Shown: piece after piece, positions 55,910 through 64,000 of the stretch
How positions within the stretch are numbered: position 1 is the stretch's first letter
How the letters are laid out: every line of letters starts with the position of its first letter
Assembly (NCBI GenBank): GCA_020310875.1
Contig: CM035441.1
Location: forward strand, 89,372,995-89,436,994
From: Ceratopteris richardii
Lineage: Eukaryota; Streptophyta; Polypodiopsida; Polypodiales; Pteridaceae
Reading direction: 5' to 3'
DNA length: 64,000 bases
Made by a program: the position numbers and the translations under genes
Notes under the pieces: model-generated
Told to the model about the DNA's origin: nothing
The model's database searches: none
What the model saw: the letters and a program-made list of their open reading frames with translations, nothing else

Positions 55910-58176
55910 ATTCTGCATTTCCATAAACATAATTCTTTCTACATCATACTGCAATTCGCTGAACATCTCTCTAATATTTTCCTCAACTAATAATATTTTT
56001 GCTTCAACACACTCCTTAGGATCTAATAGCTGCTCACTAGCACTTCTATAGCTAACTGCAGAAGCTTCTAATTCATGAATCCACTCCTAGAATCCCTCTA
56101 ACAATTTGTCTAAATCTAGAGTTGCATCCGATAATTTGGTTATAGTTTCTACAGTGGTCTTTGAGATTTCTTCTAACTTAGTTTTATAGGTGAGTTCCAA
56201 AACTGAAGCATCTTTCCTCAGCTTCTCCACTTCGGCTTCCTTATCCGCCAACACAATATTCGCATCTAAACAATGGTGTTTCCATTGATCCACTCATTTC
56301 TCCAATTCAAGGATTCCTGCAATTTGTGCCTGCAGAGTATCTAAATTCTCCTGCAAAGTGTGGAACTTTTCTTTTAAGGCAATGAATTCCAAATTCGGGA
56401 CAGCTAGTCTTTCTTCCACTTTTGCGGTCAATATAGTTTGTCTTTTTATTTCCGCGCTCTATTCTTTAAGCCTCACCTTTAGCTTCTAAACTTCTTGTTT
56501 GTCCTTCTACAACTTTGTAGCTAACTCCTTATTAATTTTCTTCAATTTTTTATTCCATTTTTGCATTTTTTTTACCTCTACTTGTAATCGAGCTATGATT
56601 TTAGACTTCTCTTCCACAATAACTTTTAAAGTGACATTAGCCGTACTGTCTCCTGTAGCACTCTCAACTCTAACAGATTTTGCCTCGGATTGGAGTTGGC
56701 TAATGTGAGCAATTGTCTGCTCCCGCTTTATACACCATTTATCCGTTTTCCACAATCATAGAATTATATTTATTTTGAAATTCTTTGAGTTTTACCGAAC
56801 TCCAGGACAGTCCTTGGGCTAAATCGCCAAGTATCTCCTGTCTAACAGTTTCATCATCGTACATCCACGGATAGATAACATCGCTGCACCGAAGTGGGGG
56901 TAACTTCATCCTGCCTTCCTTAGTCTTCCACTTATCCATTAATGCGCAACCTTGAAAAGTATGTAAGACTGGTATTTTGCTTGAAGATCCTCCGAAACGG
57001 ATACCTTGTTCCTGCTTTTGCTTCCAATGTCTCTCCTCTTTGGTAGCTCTTTCTTCCCTTTCTTGCCCTTCTCTTCTCCAAGATTCCTCTTGCTCGAGAT
57101 ATCATTGTATCTCTTCTTCTTTTTGTTTTTGTGTTGCTTCTTCCTCTCTTTCCTTCCTCTCAGCTTCTTCCCTGGCCTTCCTCTTTGCTTCTTCCTTGGC
57201 CTTCCTCTCAGCTTCCTCCTTGGCCTTGCTCTCTACTTCTCATTGTTGATTCTCCTCCACCTGTCGACTTTTGGACTCCTCCTCTTCATCAACCCCGGTC
57301 TCCACCTACTCCTAAGAAGTGTTACCTCTAGATTTCCGCTTTGCCACTCTTTTCTTTAAAAGATGTAAAAATACCTTACTTGGGAATACTGTGTATTCTC
57401 GATGTAAGTACATCGGAGTTATAAAAAGCAAGGAAAAAACTACTCCCATTTTGGAGTCTATCACTGCATTCAGTGCTTGTTTGGTACATCGAAACAATCT
57501 TTGGACTTCCTTCTTCAGCTTACAAAAAATATTTTTTACTCAATTTACCTGGGTCTTTGTAGATTCTTTCACTAGGGCATAAAGCTCCTAGGACACTCTA
57601 TAATGCTTATCTTCCAAGTTATTGACCATTGTTATTAATAACATTCCCCACTTCAAAGATTTGTCATCCGACAACTACGCAAACCTGTATTCACTCAAAC
57701 ATGGTTTGCCGAGCAATGCATAGATTTTTGCAACATGGACAGGCTCCATGCTCGATGTGATGCCCTCCTTAGCCACGTGAAATCTTTCAACAATTAACTT
57801 CGATGGGAATGCTCATATCCTCTGCGTTAATGTCATTGCCATCTATTTGCCTGGCTATCTCTATGGAAATATCCTTCGCTTGCAGATCAAGCCTAATGCT
57901 ACGCCAATCCAGCATTGCGCATTGCAGGAGTCCTTTGCACTCGAACCATTCCTTCTACCCCTATGATATCTTCTATAGGATGTAGAGAAGGTGACACTAA
58001 GAGAAAGAGACCTCCATTGCTATGCTTCTGTTTGCTTGCTTCACTGTTTTAACATAAAAGAGCTATGTTTGCTGTAGTCACCCTATATGCAAACTAGCCA
58101 AATAAGCCGAATCCGACAAAGTGTGCAACCTTTGATGCGCATCCCACTTGTGTGGAGAGCTAGGAGTCTTCGCCAT
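55910..58176 (-). pseudogene. Long coiled-coil accessory ORF downstream of Gypsy integrase
   Basis: On the minus strand an ATG at 58176 opens MAKTPSSPHKWDAHQRLHTL. Linked frames, broken by about ten stops, run for roughly 750 codons: a globular N-part (SMEPVHVAKIYALLGKPCLS, then VKNIFCKLKKEVQRLFRCTK), a Lys/Glu/Arg/Ala helix (57131-57250), a block with RCSDVIYPWMYDDETVRQEI, and coiled coils (QLQSEAKSVRVESATGD near 56690; DKEAEVEKLRKDASVLELTY near 56240) ending at a QLLDPKE motif. I see no signal peptide or membrane segment. It starts about 220 bp after the end of G4 integrase on the same strand, where env-like ORFs lie in some plant Gypsy elements. The function is unknown. Confidence 0.6.
57131..57250. 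repeat. 30-bp tandem repeat coding a charged helix
   Basis: CTTCTTCCTTGGCCTTCCTC-type units repeat about four times with a 30-bp period. On the minus strand they code KAKEEAERKAREEAERKERE-type sequence. The period of ten residues would give a long, highly charged alpha helix in the accessory ORF. Confidence 0.85.
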
Positions 58177-58398
58177 GATGAGTGATTAAAGGATCATAAC
58201 TCGCAAATCTTGACTCATTATTGTATCTCAAAATAAGAAACAATCATCAGATTTTAAATGTTGTGGTCGCCGCCCTTCGTTGATTGCCTCTACAATTGCA
58301 AGTTAAGTAGTTAATTGTGCATCATGCATGAGATCCGACGATCTAATATATTCCATGATAATATTCGTATTTAAAAGCCTTTTTTTCATGCTTGAATT

Positions 58399-58975
58399 TT
58401 AATGAGAACAATGATAGGGCCTTAGCTTAGACCCATTAATGATAGTCGAGAGAACTTCTCCAGTTAACATAGCCAACGGAAATGAATCAGGACCGCACAT
58501 CTCACGAATATGAAATGAACATGTCCATCCTAATTTTAGTTTAACCATCTTTCTCTTCATTTTGGAGTGAAAATACAGAACCAGATCCCCTGGTCGAAAA
58601 ATGTTAGTTCGGAGGTTGCGGTCATTCCACATCTTTTGACAGCTCTGAACTTCCTTGAGCACTAAAAGGCTATGATAACGCTGCTCATCTAGTCCTCGCA
58701 ACTCATCCATTCTATATGCAAAAGACTCCTCTAGAGCCAACCACTTCAGCACCGCAATCTAGAGACTGGGTACCACATATTCATAGGGTAGTATGGCCTC
58801 TTGTTCGTAGAGCAATTTGAAAGGTATGCTATCGATCGAAACTTTATAAGCAATTCTATAAGGTCAAAAGACTGTGAGAACCACCATTTCCCACTAATCC
58901 ATTGAATCAAGCAACAATTTCTGAAGCATATGCAATAACACCTTATGAGTACTCCCCACCAATCCATTCATTGGA
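58399..58975 (-). pseudogene. Gypsy integrase C-terminal part (G4)
   Basis: The minus strand reads NG-V-ST-like sequence, then HKVLLHMLQKLLLDSMD (about 58955-58905), PYRIAYKVSIDSIPFKLLYE, QEAILPYEYVVPSLEIAVLK and MDELRGLDEQRYHSLLVLKE. It continues RTNIFRPGDLVLYFHSKMKR and ends INGSKLRPYH. This order (catalytic Glu region, YRTA block, E-x-LP-E, RPGDLV) is characteristic of Tat/Athila-type integrases. The first two catalytic residues and the zinc domain are absent because the fragment joins Copia C5 at about 58975. Confidence 0.85.
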
Positions 58976-59513
58976 TGAATCAAATTCATTTGAAGAATAC
59001 TCACCACCTCCATCAAATATGATCCTCTTAAAGCTCCTTCCTGTTTGGCTTTCAACTAGTTCCAAGTACTTTACCTCATCCTTATGCTTGGATTCTCCAG
59101 CTATTGTAACCATCAATAAATGAAATATAGTACCTTGAACCTGATAGTGATGGGTCTTTGCTAGGATCCCACACATCAGTGTGTATAAGCTCCAAATAGT
59201 CCTCATGAATGTGTCCCTTCCTGTTGAATGGTTACCTATGAGCTCTTCCGAATTGGCATGTTCCACATTTGTATATCATATGTTGCTTTGTCACATTGGG
59301 AATACCAAGCACACTTTGATCCTTGCATATTTGCTTCAAAGTTCTTTCTTCTATGCGTCCTAGTCTTTTGTGCCATATTTCTAACTCAGATAATGTTTGA
59401 TCTGTATAATTGAATAGTGCTATGTTCCTTGTGTCTTCAATCTCAAATCTTAATAATCTACTAAAATTCTTATCTTTAGCAATCCTTTTGAAGCCTTGTT
59501 GAGGGTCTTCCAC
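58976..59513 (-). pseudogene. C5 integrase N-terminal part
   Basis: EIWHKRLGRIEERTLKQICK with KCGTCQFGRAHR is the HHCC zinc domain (59232-59440), and FKRIIFDGGGEYSSNEFD is the second-Asp region (about 58990-59045). The first Asp lies in a shifted frame (LYTLMCGILAKT area, where IHTDVWDPS would be expected). The domain ends before the catalytic Glu. Confidence 0.83.
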
Positions 59514-59579
59514 ATATGCTCCATGCTTAGTGGATCTAACCTGTAAACATTTCTCAACAATCTACCCAACACTAATTCG

Positions 59580-59830
59580 GTTCTTGGTTATAGTTGGCAC
59601 ATACAGAACTTTAATCAAAAGGTTCATGCTACCATCAAATGTTTTGATATTTCTAATTCTTTGACTAAGTGTTTAGTATCATCACTTGTCTGTACTTCAT
59701 GCTTCCTTTTGGGTTCTTCAAGATTAGATAATAAAGCTAGATTTCCAGCCACATGATTGGAACAACCTGAATCAATATAGAAAAGATGTTCATCATCTTT
59801 ACCTTGCTTGGATGTCATAATCATGATGAG
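59580..59830 (-). pseudogene. C5 aspartic protease
   Basis: HLFYIDSGCSNHVAGNLALL has the D-S-G active site near 59770. A frame change follows ELEISKHLMVA, and VLYVPTITKN continues near 59600. Confidence 0.85.
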
Positions 59831-60870
59831 TAGAGAGTCTTCTTCATCTTTTGTATAGTTGTTGTAATCTCATCATCCTCTAAAACCTCTTTGATAATTG
59901 TTGTTGTTGTCGCCTTGATTGTAGTTATGGTTCTAGTTGCCTCCTCCATTGTTGTACCTACCTTTGGATTGTCCATAATTACCTCTATGGAAACCTCTTC
60001 CCGTTTAACTCCTTGTATTCTTGAAGCATTATTTTGTGGTGTAGTTGGTAAGACCACAAATGTTGCAAGGTGAATTGTTGTAGGATCTCCCCGTGCCTTG
60101 CTTTCCCCGTCTACCCCTTCCTCTAGCACCTCTTCCTCTTCTTGCATAATTAGCTTGAGATGTACTAGCTTCTTCTTCATTCTTCTTGCGTTTACCTTTA
60201 TCCTTAGCTTTATTCTTATCTCTATAAAGGGCAGAAGATTGATGACCTCTAGAGTTGTCACTATTCTTGTTGAGCTTTGTCTCATGGGTGAAGAGTTGCC
60301 CCATCAAGGTGTTAACATCAAGTATTTGCATATCCATGTAGAGGTCCATTGCTGTGGTGAATGACTCCCACTTTCTAGCAGCTTTGATGCCATTAATGAT
60401 CTACCTTACTATATGTTGTTCTTCTATCTCCTCTCCAATGCTTGCAAGCTGATCAGCCATATCTTTCATCTTGGTTACATAATCAACCACTCCTTACTTT
60501 CGTTGTTTCGTTAGAGTTGTAAACTCCATCCATGAGTGATTCTTCCTAGCTCTCATGTTTGAGGAAAAATATGATGAGAGTATTTCCCAACTCCCTTGGG
60601 AGATCTTCTAATTCCTAGTGTCTGGTAATAAGCAGAGATTTAGTTTAGTAGATAAGACCTGGCAAGAGCATCCATTGCACACCATGTGGTCAATCTTTCT
60701 TGCTATTCCCTTGTAGGTTGATGCTTGCTCCTCAAGATTGGCATTTCTTCATCTCCTGACATGTATCCATATAGACTTCTCCCTTGAAGGTAAGCTTGCA
60801 TCCTTAGTGAAGATGTTGATTACTTAATTTTGTCCAATTTGTGAATGAAGGATAGAAATCCATCTCCCAT
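59821..60870 (-). pseudogene. gag: C5 gag
   Basis: Starts ATG at 60870 (MGDGFLSFIHKLD), 10 bp downstream of the primer site. Capsid sequence includes MDLYMDMQILDVNTLMGQLF (60349 onward) and a Gly/Arg-rich run (RGRGARGRGRRGKQGTGR), then CNICGLTNYTTK, a CCHC knuckle whose His is replaced by Tyr in this reading. Stops and shifts occur throughout. Similar in layout to C1 gag. Confidence 0.85.
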
Positions 60871-60880
60871 GTTGATTGTT

Positions 60881-60895
60881 GTTGCTCTGATACCA
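60881..60895 (-). other. Primer binding site of C5
   Basis: On the minus strand TGGTATCAGAGCAAC is an exact match to the common plant Copia initiator-Met primer site, directly after the LTR (which ends in CCAACGC, so the terminal CA is mutated). Confidence 0.88.
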
Positions 60896-60896
60896 G

Positions 60897-61955
60897 CGTT
60901 GGAGGAGATGGTGGATTTTCACAAGAGATGAAGTGGTATTTCTAGATCCTGCTTCACACCTGCTAAAAATGATTGCTCGAGAGTGTAGTGGGTCTCTTTG
61001 GCTAGATAATGACCATAAATAATCATATATGTTTCTTGGAACATGATCCACTAATCAATGGGTCAAAACAAATAGGTAGGAGTTGATCCAAGAACAAAAA
61101 CTTGCGATTTTTATTCCTACACCTATTCAGTGTTTTGAAAACTTCTCTGAATACAATAGCAATTGAATTAAATCCTTTTCAGAAACTCTAATTACTTTAG
61201 TATGCTATCAATGATGAGTGATTTCATACAAAATTATGGACTACACATAGAGAAAGATTTTTAGTGAATCATAGACCATCCTGACAATTTTGAGGTTCAA
61301 CAATCAAGAGACCAGTCAACAAACATGTGTTAATATCTCATGATCCTTAGAATCAATACTAATGAAACTTTTTAGGCTTGTACTAGACAGTATGCTGAAT
61401 CTACTATGATTTAATCATGATAAATGATCAACTATGCATTGAGAACAATCTTTGAGAAGATCACTATTCTGATGGAGTTATAATAGAGAAGTGAAATGAG
61501 AATGTAACGATCATTTATGTATTAAATCATATACAAAAAAAATATCATTCGCAATCATACATTTTGCAATGTGTGAGAGGTGAATGAGCTATGCCATAAG
61601 CTCTCCCTTCACAATGAATCTCCTTCAAAATGATCTCTTGGGCTCAAGATGCACGTGGGTCTTTTTTATCCTCTTCTTATAGTTGTACTTGGAGCCAAAG
61701 TTTGAACTCAAACTCAAAGATCTACCTAAAATGTGAATCCTAAAGTATAGGATAGATTCTCTCATCACTCAACGACCAAATGATTTGTGATTTAGAGCTT
61801 TCTAAATCCACATGGATGTGAATCACTTTTACAAACATAAATGTGAAGGATTTTTACAAGAGGTTGATCATATGAAGCCTTGCATGCGTTACGTCAATAA
61901 ATCAAGCATGAGCTAATTAACCAAGTATCTGGGCTTGATTTTAATTGCACCAACA
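60897..61955 (-). repeat. 5' LTR of C5
   Basis: About 1060 bp on the minus strand, from TGTTGGTGCAATTAAAATCA to CTCCAACG. No partner LTR exists in the window, so the ends rest on the primer site and the TGTTGG start. Confidence 0.75.
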
Positions 61956-64000
61956 ACATATTCTTCATGAGCTTACAAATCTCTTTCATTAGATTATCTG
62001 CTTTCCTCATCCATCAATATTTACATTAGATATGCCATTTCTTTCTTTGAATTTCCTCTAGTTATCTTAGTTTGCTTCTAGTTTTTTGGCTTCTAGGTTG
62101 GAGGTGCAAATTACGATTATTTACTTCCATGTCAAGATGTCGAAGCCAGTGCCTTAGTTTTTTCCTTCTCACAGGTCAACTGTTAAGAGTTTATTTTTGG
62201 ATCTTGTAAAGAAGAAGTTGGGAATACTTGACAGTGAACTTCCAACACTTAGCTAGAGAGGTAGAGCATCTAAAGGCCTCACTGATGGTCTTGGAGATCA
62301 CTTGTTGAACAGAGGAAAGAAAAGGATTGAGGAATCAGTATGAATCTATAGGGCCTTCATGTGACTAAGATGTGGTTGGAAAGCGAGACTCATTGGATGC
62401 TAATTAGATAAAACTAATTCCACATATTGATAAAAGGATGGGGGAACCTACTAGTCAATGATATCTTGCATGATATAGATTTTATCAATCATAGATTCTT
62501 GCAAGTCTTTTTGTGACTCAAGGAATGACCAAGAGAAACACTACATGTCTTTGATTTCCACTGAATCATGGTGTAGGCTAACATGGTTCGATGCATCTTT
62601 TTGATTTCTATGAATAACATGCTCCGTTTGGTAGCATCTATCAAACATAAGTTCCAACATATTAAAGTTCACGGAGAGGATGACATTAAAGGGTAGAGAG
62701 GCCAAAGAGTGCTAAGTAATCAACCTTTTTTGTGTCAAAATTAGGAGCATATACCATGGAAATAGTGAGATAAATAGGGCCCTCAAAGCATAATGCAATC
62801 CACCTATTATACCCATTCATTATAGTATCTACCAAGAGGGAGTGCTATGTGAGATTGAAGCCGATGTCCACACCACCACACCCATGCACGTGTTGTGTGG
62901 AAATCCACAATTCACACAAGAGATGTAGAAATAAACTCTAGCCTCTTTTGTAGTTCAATCCCTTCAATCTTGATCTCTAAGGATATATAAAGTTTAGGTT
63001 GATATTTTTATCTCGAAGCCTCTGAGTAAACATGTTCTGCCTTAAGGGGTCACACAACCCTCAAATGTTTTACTAAACCATGATCATTTATGAAAGGAGG
63101 TATCTTTATTGGTAAGGGATTTTTTGATGTCCCTCTTATTCTTGTTTTTATCTTCCTCTACTTTTCTTGATGTTGAGGGTTCCTTGCACAGAGGATGACC
63201 TTTAAGGGGGTTCTTTGAAGGGAACCCAATGCGGTGTTTTGAGACACCAACCCCACTAATGAGGCCACTTCATGCCTCAAAAATTTGGGATTGATAATGG
63301 AACTTACATTGTCATGGTTATCATCTTTGTTAGAGGTGAGACCATCTTCTTTGCTAGGGGTGAGTCCTTCTCAATTACCTTTCTTGCTTGTACAAGGGTG
63401 GTCTTGGGTTTCTTCTTCGTTCAACTATTGATTCCTTTCACTAGCGGAATCTAAGATTGTGAAATCCTTCTCTAAATTAGAAAAACTACTATTAGTTGAC
63501 AGGGCTAGGTGAGTGAGATTTGGCCCACCACATCCCTTTGAGACTTCTTCTTCTTCTATGTCATACTTTCGTGAGGGCCTTTGAATTATGAACCTCAAAT
63601 TGTGTTCATTTGACCATTTCTAGGGAAAGGTTTCGTTCTAGGGAATGAACTTTAGGATTCCAAGTGACCATTTCAATCACAACCTCAAAACTTCCCTTAA
63701 CCTGCACATTTGTCTTACTGTTTTCCAAAAACAAAGTTTTCTACCTCTAAGGGCATTGTTTGATGTTGTTTCCTTACACCCCACAATTGGAAAAAGCATT
63801 GGGTAATTTTTTATAAACTAACTCGTGCTTGAGAGGGAGTCCACCAATGTTAATGTTGATTTTGGTAGGAAGATCTAGATTAAGGCTACTTCAACGAAAA
63901 TGTACGAGTTCTATCTAGCATGGAAAGAGTGTATTGTGCCTTCATAGATGAAATCCTCAACATCCTCTTTGGAGGACAATTGGCAACTAAGCGACATGAA
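61956..64000 (-). mobile_element. LINE fragment: ORF1 knuckle region and endonuclease
   Basis: On the minus strand from the right edge, LPTKININIGGLPLKHELVY, then KKLPNAFSNCGV and NNIKQCP (about 63880-63760), matches the DUF4283/zinc-knuckle end of plant LINE ORF1, with the first Cys and the His lost. Further on, YNRWIALCFEGPIYLTISMV with YAPNFDTKKVD (about 62815-62730) and VNFNMLELMFDRCYQ (about 62680-62630) are blocks of an apurinic-type endonuclease (usual YAP, GDFN). No RT is seen: the element is cut by, or ends at, C5. Frames are strongly decayed. Confidence 0.65.

Larger units (their letters stand above)
58976..61955 (-). mobile_element. Copia fragment C5 (LTR, gag, protease, integrase N-part)
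   Basis: On the minus strand: LTR (61955-60897), a perfect primer site, gag from 60870, protease and the first half of integrase, then an abrupt change to Gypsy integrase near 58975. RT, RNase H and the 3' LTR are missing. Gag and protease are close to C1 (YIDSGCSNHVAGN against YIDSGCSNHVVGN), so C1 and C5 belong to related families. Confidence 0.87.

Noticed and set aside
62600..62850. Host apurinic endonuclease gene
   Set aside because: The blocks fit the LINE endonuclease, follow a LINE ORF1 knuckle region in order, and the frames are broken.

Overview
This window looks like repeat-dense nuclear DNA from a seed plant with a large, slowly purged genome. The basis is the content: Ty1/Copia and Ty3/Gypsy LTR retrotransposons with plant-type primer sites, plant LINE pieces, long microsatellites, AT-rich sequence and almost no non-repeat DNA. 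The LTR pair of the one complete element is clearly diverged and nearly every reading frame is broken, so most insertions are old. A conifer or other gymnosperm would fit, but the sequence alone does not prove it. I see no intact host gene, rRNA or functional tRNA gene. The only stretch resembling non-mobile, possibly exonic DNA is 26238-27139, repeated and continued at 44624-46050.

Layout. 1-873 is a TG/TATG microsatellite. 874-7692 is a complete but dead Copia element (C1) with both LTRs, primer site, polypurine tract and a near-perfect target duplication. 7693-15644 is mostly anonymous: CT, ATT and TACA microsatellites, a degenerate ~48-bp minisatellite (about 11540-12064), a palindromic (TA)n hairpin (12065-12280), and minus-strand remnants of a coiled-coil retroelement ORF (14440-15644).

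15645-45525 is a tandem duplication of a composite about 18 kb long. Each unit reads: Gypsy G1 5' part (+), Copia C2 (+), an anonymous stretch, Copia fragment C3 (+), Gypsy G2 (-) with a LINE fragment inside its reverse transcriptase, then gene-like DNA. Unit 2 (27252-45525) is complete. Unit 1 (15645-27139) lacks about 6.8 kb (C2 pol, anonymous DNA and C3). The LINE insertion and many stop codons are shared, so the composite had decayed before it was duplicated.

46272 to about 51860 is a minus-strand Copia element (C4) whose 5' LTR is split by a solo LTR of the G2 family. The other C4 LTR preserves the empty site, so the insertion can be read directly. 53260-55740 is a plus-strand Gypsy fragment (G3). 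55900-61955 is a same-strand chimera on the minus strand: Copia LTR-gag-protease-integrase N-part (C5), joined inside integrase to a Gypsy integrase C-part (G4), followed by a long coiled-coil ORF where an env-like gene would lie. 61956-64000 is a minus-strand LINE (ORF1 zinc-knuckle region and endonuclease).

Nothing here works as an operon or pathway. The genes are gag/pol remnants whose products would once have made retroelement particles, copied RNA and integrated DNA. The most unusual points are the composite duplication, repeated palindromes inside two LTR families, the Copia/Gypsy integrase junction with its accessory coiled-coil ORF, and the palindromic hairpin inside a minisatellite.
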